Shown: positions 32,925-41,178 of the stretch, one piece after another | How the letters are laid out: every line of letters starts with the position of its first letter | Numbering within the stretch: position 1 is the first letter of the stretch | Source of the DNA: JAHRAW01 sp965243285 | GTDB taxonomy: Bacteria; Pseudomonadota; Gammaproteobacteria; Arenicellales; Poriferihabitantaceae | Direction: 5' to 3' | NCBI GenBank assembly: GCA_965243285.1 | Contig: OZ251537.1 | Coordinates: forward strand, 2,480,001 to 2,544,000 | Length of the DNA: 64,000 bases | The notes under the pieces: model-generated | The model's database searches: none | What the model was told of the DNA's origin: nothing | The model's input: only the letters and a program-made list of their open reading frames with translations | Made by a program: the position numbers and the translations under genes

Positions 32925-34805
32925 ATGTCCAAAAAACGCCCCCCGACCTCCCGAGCGGAGCGCCGTCGCCGGCTGCGTGCGGCGAAAAAAACCTCGCTCC
33001 AGCCGGCTGCTGGCGGCGTGCTGTCGGGCGCAGCGCATGGCGCCACGCGCCTACAATCCCGCGCCGCGCCGGCGCAGCCGATAGGACAAGCCGCGCTCAC
33101 GGCATTGGCGCTGTGCCTGGCGGTGGCGATTAGTTATTTCCCCGCCACCGGCGCCGATTTTGTGTGGGACGATGTGGTGCTAACCAAGGCGCGTTCCATC
33201 CACGATTGGTCGGGGCTGTGGCAACTCTGGTTCGAGCCGCGCCTGCTGACCGATTACGAAGGGCATTATTGGCCGCTGCTGTACACCACCTTCTGGCTGG
33301 AGCATAAAATCTGGGGGCTGAACCCGCTCGGTTATCACCTCATTAACATGACGCTGCACGCTGGCGTAGTGGTGTTGGTGTGGCAATTATTGCGGCGCCT
33401 CGGCGTGCCTGGCGCGGTGTTCGCGGCCGCGTTATTCGCCGTGCACCCGCAGCATGTGGAGTCGGTGGTGTGGATTATCGGGCGCAAAGATGTGTTGGCG
33501 ACGCTGTTTTTCCTGGCCGCCGTGTTCACCTATGTGCGTTTTATCGAACAAGGGCGGCGCGCGCAATATGTTTGCTCGCTGGCGCTATTTGTGCTCGGTT
33601 TATTGAGTAAATCCATCCTCATCACCCTGCCGGCGGTGTTGATGATTTGGCATTGGTGGCGGCAGGGGCGGGTGACGGCGGCCACTATGGCGACCATATG
33701 GCCGTTTTTCGCCATCGGCATCGCCATCACCCTCGCCGATGTCGCCTTCTACAAGGGCCGCGACCCCACCGCGTTTGACTTCTCGGCCCTCGAACGCGTC
33801 CTGCTGGCGGCCCGTACGCTGGGGTTTTATGTGGGCAAACTGCTATGGCCGATGGATTTGGCGGTGGTCTATCATCGTTGGCAGGTCGGCCTCGCCGATG
33901 GGCTGGCGTGGGGGTGCGCCTTCGGCGCCGCGGCGGTATTGGCCGGGTTGTGGTTTTATCGTGAGCGAATCGGGCGCGGGCCATTGGCCGGGGCGCTGTT
34001 TTTCGTGGTCACGCTGTCGCCCAATCTCGGCTTCGTGGATTACGGCTACATGCTGTATTCCTTCGTCGCCGACCGCTATCAATACCTGCCCGGGCTCGGG
34101 CTTATGGCCACCCTGGCCGCCATCGCCGCCGCCGGCGTGACGCGCGCAGCGGCCGCCTTGCCGCCTTCGCCAGCGCTCGCCTTGCGATTCGGCGCCGCCG
34201 GCTTAGCCGGCCTCATACTGTTAGGGTTGGCCACCCTCACCTGGCGCCAGGCCAGCATTTATCAAGACGAATTCACCTTTTATAGCCACATCATCGGCAT
34301 GAATCCGCAGGCGCGCTTCATCCATCGCAGCCTCGGCATGCAGTATCATGATCGCGGTCGCTATGAAGATGCTCTGGCGGCCTATCGCATGGATTTGAAA
34401 TTGGCGCAAACCCAACCCTCGCCGCACCTGCGAATCGCCAACAATCACTCCAGCATCGGTCGTTCGCTCGAGGAATTGGGGCGGCTTGACGAGGCTGAGC
34501 AAAGTTTCCGCGCCGGCCTTGCCCAGGCACCGACCCATGCCGCCGCGGCCGATGATTTGGGCGGCTTTTTAATCCGCCGCCAGCGTTACCGCGAGGCGCT
34601 GCACTATTTTCAAGCCTTGGTCGGCAACAAACCGCGCATCCCTCGTTACCATGTCGGTCATGGCGTCGCCCTGGCCGGCTTAGGACGCGCCGACCAAGCG
34701 CTGCAAGCCTATGACCGCGCCCTGGCCTTGGCGCCGGGCATGCCCATGGCGCGCGACAACCGCGCCGCCCTGCTGAAATCCCGCGGCGCGCAACCAGCAC
34801 AATAA
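32925..34805 (+). CDS. TMTC-like GT-C membrane protein with C-terminal TPRs (paralogue 1)
   Basis: A 626-residue protein. Residues 1-45 are strongly basic (RAERRRRLRAAKK) and probably cytosolic. Many membrane segments follow to about residue 440, then tetratricopeptide repeats. TMTC-type landmarks are FVWDD (about residue 80, likely the catalytic acidic pair on the periplasmic side), LNPLGYHLINMTLH, AVHPQHVESVVWIIGRKDVLA (about 172-190) and YSFVADRYQYLPG. Eukaryotic TMTC1-4 transfer O-mannose to cadherin domains from dolichyl-phosphate mannose. Bacterial homologues are largely uncharacterised, so a lipid-linked-sugar-dependent glycosyltransferase is the inference. Neighbouring mannose-donor genes support it. 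ATG 32925 has no strong Shine-Dalgarno. Confidence 0.8.
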   Translation: MSKKRPPTSRAERRRRLRAAKKTSLQPAAGGVLSGAAHGATRLQSRAAPAQPIGQAALTALALCLAVAISYFPATGADFVWDDVVLTKARSIHDWSGLWQLWFEPRLLTDYEGHYWPLLYTTFWLEHKIWGLNPLGYHLINMTLHAGVVVLVWQLLRRLGVPGAVFAAALFAVHPQHVESVVWIIGRKDVLATLFFLAAVFTYVRFIEQGRRAQYVCSLALFVLGLLSKSILITLPAVLMIWHWWRQGRVTAATMATIWPFFAIGIAITLADVAFYKGRDPTAFDFSALERVLLAARTLGFYVGKLLWPMDLAVVYHRWQVGLADGLAWGCAFGAAAVLAGLWFYRERIGRGPLAGALFFVVTLSPNLGFVDYGYMLYSFVADRYQYLPGLGLMATLAAIAAAGVTRAAAALPPSPALALRFGAAGLAGLILLGLATLTWRQASIYQDEFTFYSHIIGMNPQARFIHRSLGMQYHDRGRYEDALAAYRMDLKLAQTQPSPHLRIANNHSSIGRSLEELGRLDEAEQSFRAGLAQAPTHAAAADDLGGFLIRRQRYREALHYFQALVGNKPRIPRYHVGHGVALAGLGRADQALQAYDRALALAPGMPMARDNRAALLKSRGAQPAQ

Positions 34806-35001
34806 TGGCGAATGACGGCGTGATTGGCGGCATGACCGACAACATGACCGCGTAACCTCGGCCGGATTGATGGATTTATCGATTTAATCGGTGGCTTTTG
34901 GAGTTGATTCGCCAATCCACCGCTTCCCTTCATCAGATTCACCCCATTCTATTCACCGCTTCACCGCTTTATTGCTTATCGATTCACCCCAGCCATTTTT
35001 T

Positions 35002-35239
35002 GGGAGTTATATACCTAAATCTGCAGTTCGATTGGCGTTTTTTTGAAGTCAGCGGCTGATTTATGGGGGCTGCTTTGGCTTTTTGCTTTTGGCTTTAAAT
35101 CTTCAACTCATTAACATTAATGAGGGGGAAGGTAAAAACCAACAGCCAAGTCAAAATCAAGTCTAAAGCAAATCAAAAGCAAATCAAAAGCCAAAAGCCA
35201 AAACCAAACCCACCGTGCAGATTTAGATATATAAATCCT
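35002..35239. repeat. Interspersed TIR element E5 (short copy)
   Basis: The left end GGGAGTTATATACCTAAATC begins at 35002 and the right end GCAGATTTAGATATATAAAT at 35217. The 8-bp string CATTTTTT directly precedes the left end and follows the right end. It keeps the 70-bp left subterminal block shared with E3 (GATTGGCGTTTTTTTGA) and AAAGCC tracts, but has lost the hairpin modules. It lies between the two TMTC-like genes; the rest of that 490-bp gap is featureless. Confidence 0.75.
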
Positions 35240-35295
35240 CATTTTTTAATGCTGGCGCACCAGTGGCGCCTTGTTCATCCACCCTTAGAAAGACC

Positions 35296-37329
35296 ATGGC
35301 AAACCGAAAAAAACAGGCCCCTCGAGCCGAGCGTCGCCGCCAGCGGCGGCTGGTAAAAAAAGATGCCAGCGTGGCCACTCCAGCCCGGCCAGCCCGCCCA
35401 TCTCGGCCAGGACGACCAGCGCGCACCCCATCCATCGCGCCCGGGGCACCGTGGCTCACCGAGCGTTTGGCGTCTTTGGCCGCCCCGCCCTTGCCACGCC
35501 GCCAAACGCTGCTCATCATGTTGGCACTGTGCGTACTGGTGGCGGTGGGGTATTTTCCGGCCACCTACGGCGGGCTGATTTGGGACGATTTCATCCTCAC
35601 CGCATCGCCGCCGGTGCACGAATGGTCGGGAATCTTCGATTTGTGGTTCGACCCGCCGTCCATGCGCAATTACGAAGGCCATTACTGGCCGGTGCTATAC
35701 ACCATCTTCTGGCTGGAGCACAAAATTTGGGGGCTCAACCCCATCGGCTATCACCTCAACAACATGATATTGCACGCCGGCGTGGTGGTGGTGTTATGGC
35801 AATTGTTGCGGCGCTTAGGCGTGCCCGGGGCGTTGTTCGCAGCCGCCATATTTGCCGTGCACCCGCAGCATGTGGAATCCGTGGTGTGGATTATCGGGCG
35901 CAAAGATGTGCTGGCGACGCTATTTTGCTTAGGCGCCGTGTTTACCTATGTGCGTTTTATCGAACACGGGCGGCGTAGCCAATATGTTTGGGCGTTAGCG
36001 CTGTTTACGCTCGGTTTGTTGAGTAAATCCACCATCGTCACCCTGCCGGCCGGGCTGCTGATTTGGCACTGGTGGCGCCAAGGGCGGGTGAGCACCGCCG
36101 CCATGACCAGCACCCTGCCATTTTTCATGGTGGGGCTGGGCATCGCCCTGGCCGACACCGCCTATTACCAATCCAACGAGCATGTGGATTTCGGCTATTC
36201 CTTGCTCGAACGCGTCGTGCTGGCGGCCCATGTGCTGGGGTTTTATGTCGGCAAATTGCTGTGGCCGGCGGAATTGGCGGTGATCTACCCGAAATGGCAA
36301 ATCGGCGTCGGCGATTGGGTCGGCTGGGCGTGCGCCCTCGGCGGGGCGGCGACGGCGGCGTTGTTGTGGCGTTTTCGCGCCACTATTGGTCGCGGGCCCT
36401 TGGCTGGGGTGCTGTTTTTTGCGGTCACGCTATCGCCCAGCCTGGGGTTTGTGGATTACGGCTATATGCAGTATTCCTTCGTCGCCGACCGTTATCAGTA
36501 TTTCGCCAGCATCGGGCTGGTGGCGGTGTTCGCCGCCGCCGCCACGGTCGCCCTGCGCTATGGCTTAGCGCGGCTTGCTGAGGCGCGGCGGCGGCCGGCG
36601 CGCTTAGTCGCCGGCGGCGGCGCGGCCGCCTTAGTGGCGCTGTTGGCCACCCTGGCTTGGCAGCAAGCCACCATTTATGAAGATGAGCACCTTTTTTATA
36701 GCCACATCGTCTCTTACAACCCGGTGGCGCGCAGCGCGCATCACAATCGCGGCTTGTGGCTGCACAAGCAGGGGCGCTCCGAAGAAGCGCTGGCGGATTT
36801 TCACCGCGAGTTGCAAAACCGCCCCGATTACGACAACCCGCATGTTTCCATCGGCATCATTCATGACCAAGCGAATCGTTTCGTCGAAGCCGAAAAACAC
36901 TACCGCAACGCCCTGCGCATCAAACCGCACAACAAAGAAGCGCTGAACAATCTGCCGCTATTGCTGGTGCGGCGCGGGCAGGGCGAAGAGCAGCAGGGGC
37001 GCATTAAGGAAGCCGAGGCCCTTTATCAACAAGCCCTGCAGGTGGTGCCGCACCACGCCGATGCCACCCTTTTTCTCGGCGCCTTGCTCGGCACCACCGG
37101 GCGCTATCAGGCGAGCGCCACGTTGTTCCAAGATTTCCTAAAAGTGACGCCCGATAGCGCCATCATGCACGGCAATTTGGGGCTGACGCTATTCCAATTG
37201 AAGCGCTTCGATGCCGCGCTGCGCAGTTTTGACCGCGCCCTGGAATTAGACCCCAATATGGAGGATATGCGCACCAACCGCGAGCGTTTGGTGGAATTTA
37301 TGGCCAGCGGCGAGGCCGGCGGGCAATAA
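35296..37329 (+). CDS. TMTC-like GT-C membrane protein with C-terminal TPRs (paralogue 2)
   Basis: A 677-residue paralogue of the preceding gene with the same landmarks: IWDDFIL (about residue 95), LNPIGYHLNNMILH, AVHPQHVESVVWIIGRKDVLA (about 190-210) and YSFVADRYQYFAS. The C-terminal TPR region (about 465-677) is longer, with four or five repeats such as ALADFHRELQNRPDY and ALRSFDRALELDPN. The N-terminal tail is basic (RAERRRQRRLVKK) and Pro/Arg-rich. ATG 35296 is chosen to match the MAxxKK starts of its neighbours; a GTG at 35263 is in frame. Two copies suggest different acceptors, with TPRs possibly recruiting partners in the periplasm. Confidence 0.8.
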   Translation: MANRKKQAPRAERRRQRRLVKKDASVATPARPARPSRPGRPARTPSIAPGAPWLTERLASLAAPPLPRRQTLLIMLALCVLVAVGYFPATYGGLIWDDFILTASPPVHEWSGIFDLWFDPPSMRNYEGHYWPVLYTIFWLEHKIWGLNPIGYHLNNMILHAGVVVVLWQLLRRLGVPGALFAAAIFAVHPQHVESVVWIIGRKDVLATLFCLGAVFTYVRFIEHGRRSQYVWALALFTLGLLSKSTIVTLPAGLLIWHWWRQGRVSTAAMTSTLPFFMVGLGIALADTAYYQSNEHVDFGYSLLERVVLAAHVLGFYVGKLLWPAELAVIYPKWQIGVGDWVGWACALGGAATAALLWRFRATIGRGPLAGVLFFAVTLSPSLGFVDYGYMQYSFVADRYQYFASIGLVAVFAAAATVALRYGLARLAEARRRPARLVAGGGAAALVALLATLAWQQATIYEDEHLFYSHIVSYNPVARSAHHNRGLWLHKQGRSEEALADFHRELQNRPDYDNPHVSIGIIHDQANRFVEAEKHYRNALRIKPHNKEALNNLPLLLVRRGQGEEQQGRIKEAEALYQQALQVVPHHADATLFLGALLGTTGRYQASATLFQDFLKVTPDSAIMHGNLGLTLFQLKRFDAALRSFDRALELDPNMEDMRTNRERLVEFMASGEAGGQ

Positions 37330-37382
37330 ATCGCCGCCAGCCGCGCCGCAACCGCCCCGACTCGACCAAACCCACCACACAC

Positions 37383-39078
37383 ATGGCCGTCCGGCCACCT
37401 AAATCGCGAGTAGCGCGGCGCCGGCAACGCGCCACGGCGGCCACCATCGCGGCCCGGCGCGTGCCGCCTGGCGGCACAGCCGGTCTGGTCCTCAAACCGA
37501 GCGTGTGGCTGTTTCTGATGTGCTTTTGCGCCTATCTGGCCAACGGCGGCTTTCTCGCCGGGCGGGATCAAGAAGCCAACATGCGCACCAGCGTCAATCT
37601 GCTGAAAAACGGCTCATTGTCGATAACGCCGAGCCAAGCGCCGCGCGCCTTTGTATGGGTTTTGCATCAGCCCGGCCAAGCGCCGCAACAACTCAAAAAA
37701 GTACATCATTTGAGCGAACAAGATCTCCAGTGGTACGCCAGCGGCGCCTTGATTCCGCATGCGCGCTACTACATGGCTGAAAGCGTACACCGCGGCCACT
37801 ATGTCAGCGCGTTTGGGCCCGGGGCCGCCTTGTTGGCGCTGCCGCTGTATGGATTCCTCGATGCGTTCACCGACCTCAGCACTAACTCGACCGCGTGGTG
37901 GTTCGGCGCCAAGACCTTGTCGGCGGCTTTGGTGGCCTTTTCATGCGTGCTGATATTTATGTCCATGGGCCTGTTCGTCGCCACCCGCCCGGCGTTTTTT
38001 GCGGCGTTAGTGTTCGGACTCGGCAACGCCGCCTGGAGTCTCAGCAGCCAAGCCTTATGGCAGCAGACCGCAGCGTTGTTTTTTCTCGCCCTCGGGTCAT
38101 GGTTTCTGCTTGGTTCAGCCGCCGGACGCGGCAAAAATTTCGCGCTGTATTGCGGCGCCGCGTTTGGCATGGCGGTGTTGTGCCGCCCCACCGGGGTGTT
38201 CGCTGCCCTCTTCGTCGGTCTGTATTTTTTGCTCCTGGCGCGCCGCGGCGGTTTCTCGCCGGTGCTCAAATACGCCCTCGGCCTGCTGCCGTTCGCGGTC
38301 GCGGTGGGGATGTACAACGACTATTATTTAGGCAGCCCATTCACCTTTCCGCAGTCCGTGGTGGCGGATTTTTTGGCCGACCACTATGCCGATGGCAACA
38401 TTTGGAGTACGCCGCTGTTAGTCGGCTTGAGCGGCTTGCTGTTTAGCCCATCGCGCGGCCTGCTGTTTTATTCGCCCCTGCTGCTGGCCGGCTTCGCCGG
38501 CGCGGCCTTATTGTGGCGGCAGCCGCGTAAATTCGCCGCCCTCATGCCGTTGTTAGCGGCCGCCGTGGCCATGCTCACCGCCGCCCTATGGTTCGATTGG
38601 TGGGGCGGCAACACCTATGGGCCGCGACCATTGGCCGACCTCGGCGTTTTCCTGACCCTACTGATGATTCCTCTGCTCCACCGCGTCGTGCTCGATAAAA
38701 TCCTCGCAGCGCGCTGGCTGCGCGGGGCGTGCGCGGTGCTGCTGCTGTATTCGGGCGTGGCGCAGGTCCTCGGCGCCTGGGCCTATAGGCGCCTGGGCCT
38801 ATAACGGCCAATGGCACATTATCGAGCAGCGCAACCCCAACCAGGTGGAACATCGGGGGCGCTTTTGGGATTTTCGCGACAGCCAAATTTGGCATTACGC
38901 CAGCCATTTTCAAGCCGAGAAAAATCATAAGCAGCGCTTGATGGATACCTTCATACGCTGGAAAACCGTGGTGATGACGGCGCCCCCCATTGCGCCGCCG
39001 CCAGCGTCCACGGCCCCATCGCTCACCGCGTCGCCAAAAACTGAACATTCCGCAGCGCCCGTAAACCTGCGCCCATAA
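37383..39078 (+). pseudogene. GT-C-like polytopic membrane protein, frameshifted by a 16-bp tandem duplication
   Basis: The frame from ATG 37383 gives 473 residues ending at TAA 38802-38804. It is a close paralogue of the next gene: GRDQEANM, NLLKNGS, GHYVSAFGPGAALLA, CRPTGVFAALFVGLYF and WFDWWGGNTYGPRPL are shared. At 38772-38803 the string GGCGCCTGGGCCTATA stands twice in tandem. Removing one copy restores a 559-residue frame running to 39078 (AYNGQWHII...HRGRFWDFRDSQIWHYASHFQA), which aligns with the paralogue's C-terminus. All membrane segments lie before the break, so a truncated protein lacking the soluble tail could still be made. The GT-C assignment rests on topology and the early acidic motif; substrate is unknown. 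Confidence 0.82.
38772..38803 (+). repeat. Perfect 16-bp tandem duplication
   Basis: Two abutting copies of GGCGCCTGGGCCTATA (38772-38787 and 38788-38803). Sixteen is not a multiple of three, so the second copy shifts the frame and creates the TAA at 38802. The single-copy state is seen in the paralogue downstream. Confidence 0.97.
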
Positions 39079-39097
39079 TGCCGCGCCAGTAATCCCC

Positions 39098-40684
39098 ATG
39101 GCCTCGAAAAAACCCACCTCGGTCGCCCAACAGCGCCAGCGAACGCTGCGTCGCCGCCAACAGCGCGCCACGCCGGCGCCGCGCGCGCCTCGCAATCGCC
39201 CCCCCGACGGCATCGCTGGGCTGGTACTCAAACCGAGCGCCTGGCTGTTTCTGATGTGCTTGTGCGCCTATCTGGCGAACGGCACTTTTGTGCCGGGGCG
39301 AGATCAAGAAGCCAACATGGTCACTAGCCTCAATCTGTTGAAAAACGGCTCATTTTCGATGACTCCGAGCCAAGCGCCACGCGCCTTCTCTTGGGTTTTA
39401 CATCAACCCGGCCAAGCGCCGCAACCACTGCAAAAAGTGCATCATTTGAGCGCAAAAGCGCTCGATTTGTACGCCAGCGGCGCGTTGCGACCGCAGCAGC
39501 GCTACTACCTCACCGAGAGTACACGCTCCGGACACTATGTCAGCGCGTTCGGTCCCGGAGCCGCGTTGTTAGCCGTGCCGCTGTACGGATTCCTCGATGC
39601 GTTCACCGACCTCAGCGCCAACTCTGCAGTGTGGTGGTTCGGCGCCAAGACCCTGGCGGCGGTTTTGGTGGCCTTTTCCGTGGTGCTGATTTTTATGTCC
39701 ATGGGCCTGTTCGTCGCCACCCGCCCGGCGTTGTTCGGTGCGTTAGTGTTCGGCCTCGGCAGCACCGCCTGGAGTCTCGGCAGCCAAGCGCTATTACAGC
39801 AGACCGCGGCGTTGTTCTTTCTCGCCCTCGGGGCCTGGTTTCTGCTCGGCTCAGCCGCCGGACGCGGCAAAAATTTCGCGCTGTATTGCGGCGCCGCGTT
39901 TGGCATGGCGGTAGCGTGCCGCCCCACTGGGGTGTTCGCAGCCCTCTTCGTCGGTCTGTATTTTTTGGCCATGGCGCGGCGCGGCGGTTTTTCGCCGGTG
40001 CTCAAATACGCCCTCGGCCTCTTGCCGTTCGCGGTCGCGGTGGGGATGTACAACGACTATTATTTAGGCAGCCCGTTCACTTTCGCGCAGTCCGTGGTGG
40101 CCGAATACTTGGCGCAACAGAGCGCCGGCGGCGACATTTGGAACACCCCGCTGTTAGTCGGCTTGAGCGGCCTGCTGTTTAGCCCATCGCGCGGCCTGCT
40201 GTTTTATTCGCCCTTGTTGCTGGCCGGCTTCGCCGGCGCGGTTTTGTTGTGGCGGCAGCCGCGTAAATTCGCCGCCCTCATACCGCTGTTAGCGGCCGCC
40301 GTGGCCATGCTGCTCACCGCCGCCCTATGGTTCGATTGGTGGGGCGGCAACACCTATGGGCCACGACCGTTGGTGGATCTCGGCGTTTTCCTGGTTTTGC
40401 TGATGATTCCCCTGCTCGACCGCGCCGTGCTCGATAAAATCCTCGCAGCGCGCTGGCTAGGCGGGGCGTGCGCGGCGCTGCTGCTGTATTCTTGCGCCGT
40501 GCAGGGCCTCGGCGCCTGGACCTATAACGGTCAATGGAATGTTGTCGACCAGCGCGACCCCGGCCAACTGCAACATCGCGGCCGTTTTTGGGCTTTGAGC
40601 GACAGCCAAATCTGGTACTACGCCAGCCATTTCCAAGCCGCCATAAAACATAAGCGCCTTTTGATGGATACGGTCACCCGCTGA
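39098..40684 (+). CDS. GT-C-like polytopic membrane protein (intact paralogue)
   Basis: A 528-residue intact relative of the frameshifted gene upstream, 19 bp after its remnant. Structure: a basic N-terminus (QRTLRRRQQRATPAP), a first membrane helix, a periplasmic loop with RDQEANM (acidic pair expected of GT-C enzymes) and SGHYVSAFGPGAAL, about ten further helices, and a soluble C-terminal tail of about 50 residues. WFDWWGGNTYGPRPLVDL resembles a motif of uncharacterised GT-C/PMT-like proteins. Acceptor and donor are unknown; the neighbouring polyprenyl-phosphate-mannose synthase suggests a lipid-linked sugar. Most of its length is near-identical to the upstream copy, indicating recent duplication or gene conversion. 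Confidence 0.78.
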   Translation: MASKKPTSVAQQRQRTLRRRQQRATPAPRAPRNRPPDGIAGLVLKPSAWLFLMCLCAYLANGTFVPGRDQEANMVTSLNLLKNGSFSMTPSQAPRAFSWVLHQPGQAPQPLQKVHHLSAKALDLYASGALRPQQRYYLTESTRSGHYVSAFGPGAALLAVPLYGFLDAFTDLSANSAVWWFGAKTLAAVLVAFSVVLIFMSMGLFVATRPALFGALVFGLGSTAWSLGSQALLQQTAALFFLALGAWFLLGSAAGRGKNFALYCGAAFGMAVACRPTGVFAALFVGLYFLAMARRGGFSPVLKYALGLLPFAVAVGMYNDYYLGSPFTFAQSVVAEYLAQQSAGGDIWNTPLLVGLSGLLFSPSRGLLFYSPLLLAGFAGAVLLWRQPRKFAALIPLLAAAVAMLLTAALWFDWWGGNTYGPRPLVDLGVFLVLLMIPLLDRAVLDKILAARWLGGACAALLLYSCAVQGLGAWTYNGQWNVVDQRDPGQLQHRGRFWALSDSQIWYYASHFQAAIKHKRLLMDTVTR

Positions 40685-40709
40685 AAATCGGCGACAAAAT
40701 CGACGTTGA

Positions 40710-41163
40710 TCTGGCGTTGGCTTTTGATTTTGCTTTTGGCTTTTGATTTTGATTTTTGGCTTTGGCTTTTAACGTTTTACTCCCCCCCGCTTCAGAGGGT
40801 GCGAAAAGCCCTCGCTGACTAAGGAAAATGAAGGAAAAGTATCATTTTCAAAATTTAAACAATAAGCAATAGCAACACTTTCGCCTGATTTTTTAACAAC
40901 GCCAACCGAAATTTTAATCAAGAATGGCCTTTTCGCACACCCTCTGAAGCGGGGGGAGTAAAGCGTTAAAAGCCAAAAGCCAAAGCCAAAAGCGAAATCA
41001 AAAGCGAAATCAAAAGCTAACATCAAAAGCTAACATCAAAAGCTAACATCAAAAGCGAAATCAAAAGCTAACATCAAAAGCTAACATCAAAAGCACCGCC
41101 CTAAATCAGCCGCTGACCTCAAAAAAACGCCAGTCGAACTGCAGATTTAGGTATATAACCCCC
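40710..41163. repeat. Interspersed TIR element E6 with nested unit
   Basis: The right end GCAGATTTAGGTATATAACC is at 41141, preceded by the inverted E3/E5 subterminal block (TCAAAAAAACGCCAGTCGAA). No left end is seen; low-complexity CTTTTGATTTTG starts near 40712. The centre is a long inverted repeat with arms of about 50 bp (near 40760-40810 and 40926-40980) containing the nested 154-bp unit. Between 41015 and 41095 a 13-bp unit AACATCAAAAGCT is repeated several times. No gene is present in the 494-bp gap. Confidence 0.7.
40793..40946. repeat. Nested MITE-like inverted-repeat unit, copy 2
   Basis: The left arm CAGAGGGTGCGAAAAGCC and right arm GGCCTTTTCGCACACCCTCT form a near-perfect inverted repeat. 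The interior (CTGACTAAGGAAAAT, AAACAATAAGCAATAGCAA, TTTTTTAACAACGCC) is homologous to copy 1 at 19760-19912 and nearly equal in length. Outside the arms, CCCCCGCTT and AAGCGGGGG extend the palindrome, so the unit sits at the tip of an element hairpin module. Confidence 0.75.
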
Positions 41164-41178
41164 CCCAAAATTTTCCCC

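Noticed and set aside
22753..41160. A conserved short peptide (LNLQFDWRFFEV) encoded near ends of E3, E5 and E6
   Set aside because: It reflects conservation of the element's subterminal DNA; the frames have different lengths, lack starts of their own and are open only briefly.
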